Source: an uncultured Lachnospiraceae bacterium
GTDB taxonomy: Bacteria > Bacillota > Clostridia > Lachnospirales > Lachnospiraceae
NCBI GenBank assembly: GCA_910585905.1
Contig: CAJUID010000012.1
Span: 1-64,000 of the forward strand
Direction of reading: 5' to 3'
DNA: 64,000 bases
Shown: positions 44,351 to 52,650 of the stretch, one piece after another
Numbering within the stretch: the first letter of the stretch is position 1
Layout of the letters: every line of letters starts with the position of its first letter
The notes under the pieces: generated by a model
The model's database searches: none
What the model saw: the letters and a program-made list of their open reading frames with translations, nothing else
What the model was told of the DNA's origin: nothing
Made by a program: the position numbers and the translations under genes

Positions 44351-45063
44351 TTAGAACGCTTTTAGATATGATTTATCCAAAGAGGTGCGCCCTTTGTGAC
44401 GGGGTATTAACCATAAAAGAACAGTTATTATGCTGCCGGTGTGAAGGCAAGGCGGCAGTTATCACAGAGAATTATTGTATGAAATGTGGCAAGCCAGTGG
44501 AGGAAGAAGAGGAATATTGCCTAGACTGCAGTGGGAAGGAGAGTTCTTTTGCATATGGCCGTGCTGCTTTTGTATATGACAACTTGATGCGGGGCTCTAT
44601 CAGCCGTTTTAAATATCATGGAAGGCAGGAGTATGCCGAATATTATGCAGATGTAATGTATAAGCAGTATTATGAATGGATTAAACGGGTTGCCCCAGAT
44701 GCGTTGATTCCCGTACCAATCCACAAGGAGCGTTACCGCAAAAGGGGATTTAATCAAGCAGAACTGGTAGCTGCCAGTCTTGGAAAGCTGTGTGGTGTGC
44801 CTGTGGTTTCTGATTATTTGGTGCGCACAAAGAATACGTTACCACAAAAAGAGCTCTCAGACCGGGAACGTTATGTGAATTTGTGTCGTGCTTTTTCTAT
44901 CCGAACTGAAACACAGGAGTTGTACAACGCTATGAAATGTGTTATACTTATTGATGATATTTATACGACAGGCAGTACAATAGAGGCGTGTGCTCAAACT
45001 TTAAGCAGGCAGGGTGTATATAAAATATATTTTTTATGCATCAGTATTGGTCAAAAAAATTAG
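44341..45063 (+). CDS. comF: ComF family phosphoribosyltransferase-like protein
   Basis: About 240 residues: an N-terminal zinc-ribbon region with several CxxC pairs (CALC, CCRC, CMKC, CLDC), then a type I phosphoribosyltransferase fold with VILIDDIYTTGST as PRPP loop. ComF proteins take part in DNA uptake or in post-uptake processing. The start is unusual: no ATG, GTG or TTG fits a ribosome site. AGGAGG (44328-44333) is seven bases from ATT 44341, giving the usual IKIIRTLLDMIYPKRC beginning; TTG 44302 and ATG 44368 lack a site. It is followed by yvyF as in Bacillus. Confidence 0.88.
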   Translation: MKIIRTLLDMIYPKRCALCDGVLTIKEQLLCCRCEGKAAVITENYCMKCGKPVEEEEEYCLDCSGKESSFAYGRAAFVYDNLMRGSISRFKYHGRQEYAEYYADVMYKQYYEWIKRVAPDALIPVPIHKERYRKRGFNQAELVAASLGKLCGVPVVSDYLVRTKNTLPQKELSDRERYVNLCRAFSIRTETQELYNAMKCVILIDDIYTTGSTIEACAQTLSRQGVYKIYFLCISIGQKN

Positions 45064-45072
45064 GAGGTTGCT

Positions 45073-45474
45073 ATGGATGTAAGAAATTGCAAAAAGTGTG
45101 GGAAGCTCTTTAATTACAACGGGGAATCGTTATGTCAATCCTGTGTGAAAGAGATGGAAGATAAGTTTTTTGAGGTAAGAGATTATATCTATAAGAATCC
45201 GACAGCGAATATGGCGATTGTTGCAGAAGAAAATGATATTCCGATTCAGCAGATTAAAAAGTGGGTTCGTCAGGAACGTTTGATTTTCTCTAAGGATTCC
45301 GGTATTTCTATTGACTGTGAGTCGTGCGGTAAGCCGATTTTGACCGGAAGATATTGTAAGGATTGTAAGGGAAAGATGACGAATACTTTCAGCAGCGTGT
45401 ATGTGGAAAAGCCGGCAGAGAATAAGCCGAATAAAAATAGCTCCAAAGGAAAGATGCGTTTTCTTGGAAATTAA
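45073..45474 (+). CDS. yvyF: Flagellar operon protein YvyF (TIGR03826-type)
   Basis: A 133-residue protein with two zinc-ribbon-like CxxC pairs at the N-terminus (CKKCGKLF, CQSC), a central helix-turn-helix-like segment (NMAIVAEENDIPIQQIKKWV) and two more pairs later (CESC, CKDC). In Bacillus subtilis yvyF follows comFC and precedes flgM; here flgM, flgK and flgL are replaced by a CheX/CheY pair. The function is unknown but linked to flagella. The gene follows comF by 9 bp, with AGGAGG 7-8 nt before the ATG. Confidence 0.9.
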   Translation: MDVRNCKKCGKLFNYNGESLCQSCVKEMEDKFFEVRDYIYKNPTANMAIVAEENDIPIQQIKKWVRQERLIFSKDSGISIDCESCGKPILTGRYCKDCKGKMTNTFSSVYVEKPAENKPNKNSSKGKMRFLGN

Positions 45475-45507
45475 TCCGACTTACCTAATTTGATGGGGGG
45501 TGGTTTT

Positions 45508-46008
45508 GTGCTGAATATGGATGTTAAAGAGATTTTTGACACTTCATTTTGTGAAGTAACCAAAAAGCTTGTCAAATTAGAATTGAAAAAGGTGTGTGAT
45601 GAAGAGGGGAAGGAAGAAGATAAGGCGGATCTTTTAAATAAGGGATATCGGGAGGCGATAGAGACGCATGGATATATTAATTCTATTGTAATCTGTCAGT
45701 TCTCAGATGACTTGTTCCGCTACATTATTAATGCGATGAATAATGGCGTAACTCCTTCCAAAGAGGAAGTCCCTCTGTACTTAAATGAATATATTAATAT
45801 CGCATGCGGCCATGCGGTTTCTAGGATGAATAACCTGGCAGGGCAGGCATCTAGGTTGTCAATACCGAGTTTTTATCAGGAAGAAGAACCGCTGGAGGAT
45901 AAGTGGGGAGTTCATTCAGGGCGGTGGCTTTCATATCACACAGAGATAGGCAGATTACATATTTTTATAAAATATTCTTTACAGAGTGAAAATGAGGAGG
46001 TAGGATAA
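45508..46008 (+). CDS. CheX-like chemotaxis phosphatase
   Basis: About 166 residues. The helix NEYINIACGHAVSRMNNLAG contains the ExxN active-site motif (E94, N97) of CheC/CheX/FliY phosphatases, which remove phosphate from CheY; the later SGRWLSYHTEIGRLHIFI strand pair also fits. One ExxN is seen, as in CheX. The start is chosen as GTG 45508 after GGGGGTGG; ATG 45517 is possible. It overlaps the CheY-like gene by one base, so the two form a kinase-free pair. Confidence 0.7.
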   Translation: MLNMDVKEIFDTSFCEVTKKLVKLELKKVCDEEGKEEDKADLLNKGYREAIETHGYINSIVICQFSDDLFRYIINAMNNGVTPSKEEVPLYLNEYINIACGHAVSRMNNLAGQASRLSIPSFYQEEEPLEDKWGVHSGRWLSYHTEIGRLHIFIKYSLQSENEEVG

Positions 46009-46391
46009 TGGAAAAGACAACTCTAATGGTAGTAGATGATTCTCCGTTCGCATCAAAACAAATCAAAGATTTGGTGGAAGAAAACGGATATGAAGTGATA
46101 GGATATGCGAAAAATGGGGAAGAAGGGATTCGTATGTATGAAGAACTTCATCCAGATATTGTGATTATGGACATAATTATGCCGGGGATCGACGGGTTGG
46201 AGACGGCTGAAATTCTATTAAAGAAAGACCCATCTGCAACAATATTAATGTTAAGTTCCCTTTGTGATTCCGGTACATTAGAAGAAGTGAAGGCAATCGG
46301 ATTAAAATATCTGATACCAAAGCCTTGGGAAGATGATGTGCTTCTGGCGACTTTGGAGATGTTAAGGAACCGTCGGGAAGAAGGCAAATAG
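46008..46391 (+). CDS. CheY-like single-domain response regulator
   Basis: A 127-residue receiver domain: acidic pocket D10/D11, phospho-acceptor D55 (VIMDIIMPGIDG), switch S83, and K105 (LIPKPW). No output domain. Overlap with the CheX-like gene implies that this phosphatase acts on it. The kinase must be elsewhere. GAGGAGGTAGG precedes the ATG. Confidence 0.92.
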   Translation: MEKTTLMVVDDSPFASKQIKDLVEENGYEVIGYAKNGEEGIRMYEELHPDIVIMDIIMPGIDGLETAEILLKKDPSATILMLSSLCDSGTLEEVKAIGLKYLIPKPWEDDVLLATLEMLRNRREEGK

Positions 46392-46395
46392 TACA

Positions 46396-46437
46396 AAAGG
46401 ATGGAAATTCATTGCGATATGGGTTTCCATCCTTTTT
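46396..46437 (+). terminator. Terminator after the CheX/CheY genes
   Basis: AAAGGATGGAAA (46396-46407) pairs perfectly with TTTCCATCCTTT (46424-46435) and is followed by TT. A 12-bp stem just after the CheY stop. Confidence 0.85.
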
Positions 46438-46476
46438 GCGCGAAAATAGAGAATCCTGCAAGCGGACTAGGAAAGA

Positions 46477-46655
46477 TTTGATATTCAAAGTATTTAAAAT
46501 GTCAGATTTTATAAAAAATCATCAGTGTGCTATAACAGATAGGTTGTATATTTATGGAAAAAATATACAAAAACGCTCTGTTTTTTTGAATAAAAATGTA
46601 TCAAATGGATAGTTGACGAACCCTATGTATTTAGAATATACTCAAATAGGTTTGA
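46477..46655 (+). promoter_or_regulatory. Fatty-acid operon promoter with FabT-like palindromes
   Basis: TTGACG (46613-46618) and TATACT (46637-46642) are 18 nt apart. A palindrome TCAAATAGGTTTGA (46642-46655) covers the expected start site, and an upstream perfect palindrome TTTGATATTCAAA (46477-46489) resembles the published FabT box (TTTGATTATCAAA type). The first gene encodes a FabT-like MarR protein, so feedback control of the operon by acyl-ACP is expected. The 300-bp gap holds nothing else obvious. Confidence 0.65.
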
Positions 46656-46693
46656 AATGTTTTGAAAAACAAAATATTTTTCAGGGAGAGTTC

Positions 46694-47158
46694 ATGAGCA
46701 GAGAAGAGAACACTAATACAATCAGTGCGCAATTAATTGATATATTTGAAAACGTCATGAAAATGGAGCAGGAAACCATTAACAGGGAATCTCATGAGAA
46801 GCTGTCGATAACGGAGATCCATACAATTGCGGCGGCAGGTATGGAAGAGCTAAGTAGCATGAGTGAAATTGCAGCAAAGCTGCATATTACGGTAGGGACC
46901 CTGACAGTGGGGATGAATAATCTGGTGAAAAAAGGATATGTGGAGCGTTATAAGAGTGAGCGGGATAGGCGTATTGTAAAGGTAGGGCTGACGAAAAAGG
47001 GAAAAGAGATTTATCGTATCCATGAGGCATTTCACCATAAACTGGGGGCGACGCTGATTAAAGGCATGACGGAGGCAGAAAAAAAGATTGTCAGGAATGC
47101 AGTAGCAAATCTAGAAGAGTTTATCTGTCAGGAATGCCGGGAGTTAGATATAATGTAA
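46694..47158 (+). CDS. fabT: FabT-like MarR regulator of fatty-acid synthesis
   Basis: A 154-residue winged-helix protein: dimer helices, SMSEIAAKLHITVGTLTVGMNNLVKKGYV as the DNA-reading part, wing SERDRRIVKVGLTKKG, and a short CQECRELDIM C-terminus. As first gene of a fab operon it matches FabT, which binds DNA when charged with long-chain acyl-ACP. The start at 46694 (GGGAGAG upstream) is better than the frame beginning at 46613, which overlaps the promoter. Symbol assigned by position and family. Confidence 0.88.
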   Translation: MSREENTNTISAQLIDIFENVMKMEQETINRESHEKLSITEIHTIAAAGMEELSSMSEIAAKLHITVGTLTVGMNNLVKKGYVERYKSERDRRIVKVGLTKKGKEIYRIHEAFHHKLGATLIKGMTEAEKKIVRNAVANLEEFICQECRELDIM

Positions 47159-47177
47159 AAATAGGAGATTGAAAAAT

Positions 47178-48155
47178 ATGATAAAGACCAGATTAATTGC
47201 AACGGCTTCAAGTGTTCCTGAACAGATTATCACAAATGATGATATATCTAAAATCGTAGATACCAGCGACGAATGGATAACGCAGAGGACAGGGATTAAG
47301 GAAAGGCATATCTCTTCTGGGGAGAATACTTCCGAACTGGTGGCTGATACAGCAAGAAAACTGTTAGAGAGGGCATCGGTTGCACCGGAGAATGTTGACT
47401 TAATTGTTGTGGCATCGGTAACGCCTGATTTTGGGACGCCGTCCCTTGCATGCATGGTGCAAAAGGAGATTGGTGCGGTTAATGCGGTTGCTTTTGATAT
47501 TGCGGCAGCGTGCAGTGGGTTTATGTTTGCGCTTAGCATAGCAGATAAATATATAAAGGCAGGCGTTTATAAAAATGCGGTTGTAATTGGCGGGGAAACC
47601 CTGTCTAAAATTATAGATTGGAAAGACCGTTCTACATGTGTCTTATTTGGAGATGGAGCAGGCGGGGCATATGTGGAGAAGTCAGAGGATGCTGGAATTA
47701 TCTGTGAGGACCTTGGTTCTTGTGGGGATCAGTATCATATTCTGACAGAGGGATATTCACCTTGTTCCAATGCGTTTAATGAAATTCCATCTGGTGTCCA
47801 TCCAGATTGGTATGTCCATATGGATGGCAGGGAAGTTTTTAAATTTGCCACTAAAAATGTAATAAAAAGTATGCAAAAGGTGATGTCCCAGGAAAAGCTT
47901 ACGCAGGGGGATATAAAATATATTGTCCCACATCAGGCAAATGTCCGAATTACGGAAGTGATTTCCAAAAAGTTAGACATTCCATATGAAAAATTTTATA
48001 TGAATATGGAACGTTATGGAAATACTTCTTCTGCAAGTATTCCAATTGCTTTAAATGAGTTGAATGAAAAGGGGTTAATTGCAAGAGGTGACAAAATTAT
48101 TTTGTCTGGTTTTGGCGGGGGGATGACATGGGGAACCATGTTAATTGACTGGTAG
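47178..48155 (+). CDS. fabH: 3-oxoacyl-ACP synthase III (FabH)
   Basis: A 325-residue ketosynthase that joins acetyl-CoA (or a branched primer) with malonyl-ACP to start the chain. The catalytic triad is clear: C112 (DIAAACSGFM), H252 (VPHQANVRI) and N282 (RYGNTSSASIP). Full length and normal. AGGAG lies nine bases before ATG 47178; a TTG nine bases earlier is in frame but poorly spaced. It is the first biosynthetic gene of the operon. Confidence 0.96.
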   Translation: MIKTRLIATASSVPEQIITNDDISKIVDTSDEWITQRTGIKERHISSGENTSELVADTARKLLERASVAPENVDLIVVASVTPDFGTPSLACMVQKEIGAVNAVAFDIAAACSGFMFALSIADKYIKAGVYKNAVVIGGETLSKIIDWKDRSTCVLFGDGAGGAYVEKSEDAGIICEDLGSCGDQYHILTEGYSPCSNAFNEIPSGVHPDWYVHMDGREVFKFATKNVIKSMQKVMSQEKLTQGDIKYIVPHQANVRITEVISKKLDIPYEKFYMNMERYGNTSSASIPIALNELNEKGLIARGDKIILSGFGGGMTWGTMLIDW

Positions 48156-48214
48156 AGTGTATTACTGCAATAGCAGTGTATATAAATTATAAACATTTTC
48201 AGGAGGAAAGAATT

Positions 48215-48436
48215 ATGGTTTTTGAAAAGATCAGAGAAATTATTGCAGAGCAGACAGGAAAGAGTGTGGATGAGATTACATTAGAGACAAATGTAAAAGA
48301 GGATCTCGACGCAGATTCTTTGGATTTATTCCAGATTATCAATGATATTGAGGATGAATTTGAAGTTTCTGTAGAAAATCCAGAAGCAATCGTAACTGTA
48401 AAGGATGCAGTTGATTTCGTAGAAAGCCACAAATAG
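48215..48436 (+). CDS. acpP: Acyl carrier protein
   Basis: A 73-residue acidic four-helix protein. The phosphopantetheine attachment serine is S35 in LDADSLDLFQ. It carries the growing acyl chain for all other enzymes of the operon. The start at 48215 has AGGAGGAAAG upstream; the longer frame to 48176 has no support. A terminator-like hairpin directly follows, so this gene may be transcribed more than those behind it. Confidence 0.96.
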   Translation: MVFEKIREIIAEQTGKSVDEITLETNVKEDLDADSLDLFQIINDIEDEFEVSVENPEAIVTVKDAVDFVESHK

Positions 48437-48454
48437 GCATTGAAAAGGTGCAGG

Positions 48455-48497
48455 GCGGCGTTTTAAGGAGATAGCTGGTTTGTAAAACGCCGCTTTT
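48455..48497 (+). terminator. Intra-operon hairpin after acpP
   Basis: GCGGCGTTTTA (48455-48465) pairs perfectly with TAAAACGCCGC (48483-48493), followed by TTTTA. It has the form of a weak intrinsic terminator inside an otherwise continuous operon, between acpP and fabD. Such a site could raise acpP level above the rest, or protect the acpP mRNA end after cleavage. Confidence 0.7.
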
Positions 48498-48521
48498 ACC
48501 GCAAAGGAGTAAAGAAATCGT

Positions 48522-49463
48522 ATGAAGACAGTATTTATGTTTAGCGGCCAGGGCGCACAATATGCAGGGATGGGAAAAGAACTTTACCAAAACTATTCCG
48601 TTGCAAAAGAGATATTTGACCGGGCTGACGAGGTATTGGGATATTCTATTAAAGATATTTGTTTTAATGATGAAGAAAAGCTTGGAGAGACAGAGTTCGC
48701 ACAGCCGGCAATTCTGACAATGAGTATTGCTGCTATGAAGGTGCTTCAGGAGCAGGGGGTACGGGCAGAGATGACAGCCGGGCTGAGTTTGGGAGAATAT
48801 TCCGCGTATGTTGCGAGTGGTGCAATGGATTTTGAGGAAGCCGTCGCATTAGTACAGAAAAGAGGAAAATTCATGGCAGAAGCTGTTCCCTCTGGTGAGG
48901 GGGCAATGTATGCTGTTATTGGTTTAGATACAGAGGCAGTAGAAGCTGCTTGTGAAGAGGCAGTCCAGGCGGGGCTTGGTCTGGCTATCCCGGCAAACTA
49001 CAATGCCCCAGGGCAGATTGTTATTGCAGGGGCGTCAAAGGCTGTGGCAGAGGCGGCGAGGATTGCCAAGGAAAAGGGCGCTAAAATGGCAGTCAAGTTA
49101 AAAGTAAGCGGGCCGTTCCACACAGAGATGTTAAAGCCGGCGGCAGAAAAATTGGGGCCGGAGCTTGAAAAAATGCATATAAAGCTGATGGAAATTCCGG
49201 TTTATACCAATGTAAATGCACAGGTTGTCGCGTCGGAGAAGGATATTATCCCAATCTTGACAAAGCAGATTTGCTGTCCAGTCAGGTTTTCTGATATTAT
49301 TCAGAATATGTATGAAAAAGGCGCAGATACCTTTATTGAGTTGGGACCTGGCAAGGCGCTCTGTGGTTTTGTAAAGAGAACAGTTAAGGGTGTGGCTATT
49401 TTAAATGTAGAAGATGAGAGCTCTTTGTCAAAAACAATGGCAAAGCTTGAAGAAATTGTATAA
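48522..49463 (+). CDS. fabD: Malonyl-CoA:ACP transacylase (FabD)
   Basis: A 313-residue enzyme that moves malonyl from CoA to ACP. Motifs: GQGAQ (9-13), nucleophile S89 in GLSLGEYSA, and H200 in VSGPFHTEM; the oxyanion and Arg positions look ordinary. AAAGGAG lies 10-11 nt upstream. In most clostridial operons fabK lies just before this gene; here it does not. Confidence 0.95.
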   Translation: MKTVFMFSGQGAQYAGMGKELYQNYSVAKEIFDRADEVLGYSIKDICFNDEEKLGETEFAQPAILTMSIAAMKVLQEQGVRAEMTAGLSLGEYSAYVASGAMDFEEAVALVQKRGKFMAEAVPSGEGAMYAVIGLDTEAVEAACEEAVQAGLGLAIPANYNAPGQIVIAGASKAVAEAARIAKEKGAKMAVKLKVSGPFHTEMLKPAAEKLGPELEKMHIKLMEIPVYTNVNAQVVASEKDIIPILTKQICCPVRFSDIIQNMYEKGADTFIELGPGKALCGFVKRTVKGVAILNVEDESSLSKTMAKLEEIV

Positions 49464-49528
49464 ATATTTTCTCTGTCTGAGGCAGGCGGCATAGGAAATC
49501 TGTATAGGCAATATAATTGGAGGAAGAG

Positions 49529-50257
49529 ATGTTAAAAGGAAAAACGGCAATTGTTACTGGTGCAGCAAAGGGAATTGGGAAGGCAATCGCAGCCGCATTT
49601 GCAAAAGAGGGCTGTAACATAGTTTTGAATTATCACAGCGGCGTATCAGATGATACGATTAAGGAGATAGAGAGCTGCGGCGTGGCATGTCTTCCGGTTC
49701 AGGGAGATGTCAGCGATTTTGAATTTGCAGCGTCACTGATTAAGCAGGCAAAGAAAGAGTTTGGTTCTGTTGATATTCTGGTAAATAATGCCGGGATTAC
49801 CAGAGATATGCTTTTGATGCGCATGAGCGAGGAAGAGTTTAATACTGTAATTGATACAAACTTAAAGGGCTGCTTTAATATGGTGCGCCATGTAAGCAGC
49901 GTAATGCTAAAGCAGCGCAGCGGAGCTATTATAAATATGGCATCAGTAGTAGGCGTGATGGGGAATGCAGGCCAGGCAAATTATGCAGCTTCCAAGGCAG
50001 GAATCATAGGGTTGACAAAATCTGTTGCAAAAGAGCTTGCAGCGCGCGGGATCACATGTAATGCGATTGCGCCGGGATTTGTGGAGACGGATATGACTGC
50101 TGTCCTTACAGATGAACAGAAAGAGAAAATGTTAGAGGTAATTCCACTGAAGCGCTATGGACAGACAGAGGATATCGCAAATGTGGCAGTATTTCTTGCT
50201 AAAAACACGTATATTACCGGGCAGGTAATAAATGTGGATGGCGGCACGGTGATGTAG
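49529..50257 (+). CDS. fabG: 3-oxoacyl-ACP reductase (FabG)
   Basis: A 242-residue short-chain dehydrogenase that reduces the 3-keto group with NADPH. TGAAKGIG (10-17) binds the cofactor; the catalytic set is N111, S139, Y152, K156 (NYAASKAG). The C-terminal NVDGGTVM is normal. Start 49529 follows GGAGGA; a TTG twelve bases earlier is not favoured. Confidence 0.96.
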   Translation: MLKGKTAIVTGAAKGIGKAIAAAFAKEGCNIVLNYHSGVSDDTIKEIESCGVACLPVQGDVSDFEFAASLIKQAKKEFGSVDILVNNAGITRDMLLMRMSEEEFNTVIDTNLKGCFNMVRHVSSVMLKQRSGAIINMASVVGVMGNAGQANYAASKAGIIGLTKSVAKELAARGITCNAIAPGFVETDMTAVLTDEQKEKMLEVIPLKRYGQTEDIANVAVFLAKNTYITGQVINVDGGTVM

Positions 50258-50319
50258 CAAAAGCGAAAGCAGGATTTGCTTTCATAATTTAGCCGCAGCA
50301 TGGCGGCAGGAGGGTTAAG

Positions 50320-51567
50320 ATGGAAAAAAGATGTGTAATTACCGGGCTTGGAGCAGTTACGCCGCTTGGAAATACTGTTGATGCCTTTTGGGATGGGATT
50401 CGGAATGGTGTCTGTGGTATTGACTACATTAAAAAATTTGACACGACAGAGTTTAAGGTGAAAATAGCGGCAGAGGTGAAGGATTTTAATCCAGAATTGT
50501 ATATGTCAAAAAAAGATGTAAAGAGGAATGATCTTTTTGCAATTTACGGCATGGCAGCGGGAGTTCAGGCGTTTGAGGATTCCGGCATCAATATGGAAAA
50601 TGAAGATGCTGACCGGGTAGGTGTTATTGTTGGTTCTGGTGTCGGCGGCCTTATGACAATGGAAGAGCAGGTTCGCAGAATGGATGAGAAGGGGCCTGCA
50701 AGAGTTTCCCCGCTTTTTATTACAATGACAATAGGAAATATGGTTGCCGGCAATATTGCAATCCGAATCGGGGCAAAGGGTGTCTGTGAGGATATTGTAA
50801 CGGCATGTGCAACTGGAAATAACTGCATTGGGACAGCATTCCGCAATATTAAGCATGGTTATCTGGATGTCTGTGTTGCCGGGGGAGCTGAAGGTTCCAT
50901 CTGTGAGGTTGGGGTAGCTGGATTTACAAATCTGACAGCCTTGACGACAGAAGAAGACCCGAAAAAGGCATGCCGCCCATTTGACAAGGAGAGAAATGGT
51001 TTTGTAATGGGTGATGGAGCCGGCATTTTGGTGTTGGAAGAATTAGAACATGCATTGGCACGTGGCGCAAAGATTTACGGAGAAATTGTAGGATATGGTG
51101 CATCTTGCGATGCGTATCATGTTACGCTGCCAGACCCAGACGGAAAGGGCGGCGCAAAAGCAATGCATCTTGCGATGAAAGAGGCAGGAATTACACCGGA
51201 GCAGGTAGACTATATTAATGCTCACGGAACTAGTACCCCGGCAAATGATGTGGGAGAGACAAAGGCAATTAAGCTTGCATTAGGGGAGGAGGCGGCGAAA
51301 AAGGCTGCCATCAGTTCTACAAAGTCTATGACGGGCCATTTATTAGGTGCAGCTGGCGCTGTAGAAGCGATTTGTTGTGTAAAGGCTTTGCAGGAAGGAT
51401 TTTTACCGCCAACTATCAATTATCATACACCGGATGAACAGTGTGATCTGGATTATATTCCAAATCAGGGTAGGGAGGCGAAAGATGCAGTGTATGCATT
51501 GTCAAATTCATTAGGATTCGGCGGGCATAATGCTGTACTTTGTTTTAAAAAGTGGAGTGGTAAATAG
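50320..51567 (+). CDS. fabF: 3-oxoacyl-ACP synthase II (FabF)
   Basis: A 415-residue elongating ketosynthase. The Cys-His-His site is C163 (VTACATGNNCIG), H302 (NAHGTSTPAND) and H340 (SMTGHLLGAAG). Length normal. It elongates acyl-ACP with malonyl-ACP and is the only elongating ketosynthase in this operon, so FabF probably handles saturated and, if made, unsaturated chains. Confidence 0.96.
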   Translation: MEKRCVITGLGAVTPLGNTVDAFWDGIRNGVCGIDYIKKFDTTEFKVKIAAEVKDFNPELYMSKKDVKRNDLFAIYGMAAGVQAFEDSGINMENEDADRVGVIVGSGVGGLMTMEEQVRRMDEKGPARVSPLFITMTIGNMVAGNIAIRIGAKGVCEDIVTACATGNNCIGTAFRNIKHGYLDVCVAGGAEGSICEVGVAGFTNLTALTTEEDPKKACRPFDKERNGFVMGDGAGILVLEELEHALARGAKIYGEIVGYGASCDAYHVTLPDPDGKGGAKAMHLAMKEAGITPEQVDYINAHGTSTPANDVGETKAIKLALGEEAAKKAAISSTKSMTGHLLGAAGAVEAICCVKALQEGFLPPTINYHTPDEQCDLDYIPNQGREAKDAVYALSNSLGFGGHNAVLCFKKWSGK

Positions 51568-51628
51568 AAGTCTTTTACGCGAATAACGGGGGAGACATGG
51601 ATTAAGTATAGAAAGGCTGGTAATCAGT

Positions 51629-52129
51629 ATGCAGTATGATGAAGTCAAGGAATTAATTGCCATATTTGAAAAGACAGATTTAAATGATATGGAAGTGCAG
51701 TTAGATAATGCAAGAATCCGGCTGAACCGTGGCGCTGTGTCTCCATGGATGATGCCGCCTGCAATGCCACAGCCGATTGTGCAGCCACCTGCAATGTCTG
51801 TGCCGGTCAGCCAGAATGGGAAGCCGGAGGATGTACCGGATATTGCCGCAGCACAGGCGGAGAATGTGTCAAGCCAAAAGGCAGTGGAAGAGGGAGCAAA
51901 AGTAATTAAGGCACCGATTGTTGGTACATTTTATCAAAGTTCGGCGCCGGAGGAGGCTCCGTTTGTAAAGGTTGGCGATACAGTATCAGAAGGTGATGTT
52001 GTGTGTATTATAGAGGCAATGAAGTTTATGAATGAGGTAAATAGCGAAGTGAGCGGTACGATTACGGAAGTTCTTGTAAAGGATGGCCAGTTTGTGGAAT
52101 ATGGGCAAGAGCTGTTCCGTTTAAAGTAG
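51629..52129 (+). CDS. accB: Biotin carboxyl carrier protein of acetyl-CoA carboxylase (AccB)
   Basis: A 166-residue carrier: N-terminal helix, a Pro/Met/Gln-rich flexible linker (35-85) and a biotinyl domain with the attachment lysine K132 in EAMKFMN. Biotin on this lysine takes carboxyl from AccC to AccDA. Placed between fabF and fabZ, the standard clostridial order. Confidence 0.95.
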   Translation: MQYDEVKELIAIFEKTDLNDMEVQLDNARIRLNRGAVSPWMMPPAMPQPIVQPPAMSVPVSQNGKPEDVPDIAAAQAENVSSQKAVEEGAKVIKAPIVGTFYQSSAPEEAPFVKVGDTVSEGDVVCIIEAMKFMNEVNSEVSGTITEVLVKDGQFVEYGQELFRLK

Positions 52130-52160
52130 TTGCCACTTTTATTCAGAAAGGATAAATCAT

Positions 52161-52589
52161 ATGTTAATGGATATCAACGAGATTATGTCGATTATTCCCC
52201 ACAGGCAGCCTTTTCTTCTGATTGACCGTGTGGAAGAGATGGTAGAGGGAAAATCAATTACAGCTCTAAAGAATGTATCGTATAATGAACCTTTTTTTGC
52301 CGGGCATTTTCCACAGGAACCGGTTATGCCTGGTGTGTTGATTGTAGAAGCACTGGCGCAGGCTGGGGCGGTAGCAATTTTATCAATGGAGCAGTTTCGC
52401 GGAAAGACTGGATATTTTGGGGCAATCAAGAATGCGAAGTTTAAGAGAAAAGTTGTTCCGGGTGACACTCTCAGGCTGGAACTAGAAATTGATAAATTAA
52501 AGCGGAATATTGGTATTGGCCATGGCACTGCCTATGTCGGGGATGAAGTGGCAGCACAGGTAGAGCAGTTTATGTTTATCATTGAGTGA
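52161..52589 (+). CDS. fabZ: 3-hydroxyacyl-ACP dehydratase (FabZ)
   Basis: A 142-residue hot-dog-fold enzyme that removes water from 3-hydroxyacyl-ACP. The active-site helix is seen with H49 ([13 protein letters not shown]) and E63 (VEALAQAG). No FabA or FabM is near, so unsaturated-chain formation would need another gene or a bifunctional FabZ. AAAGGA lies upstream of ATG 52161; ATG 52167 is also possible. Confidence 0.95.
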   Translation: MLMDINEIMSIIPHRQPFLLIDRVEEMVEGKSITALKNVSYNEPFFAGHFPQEPVMPGVLIVEALAQAGAVAILSMEQFRGKTGYFGAIKNAKFKRKVVPGDTLRLELEIDKLKRNIGIGHGTAYVGDEVAAQVEQFMFIIE

Positions 52590-52650
52590 TAGTTAAAATC
52601 ATCCGGCGGAGTGATTGGCTTTGCCTGGGATTTGGATATTGGAGGCGCAG

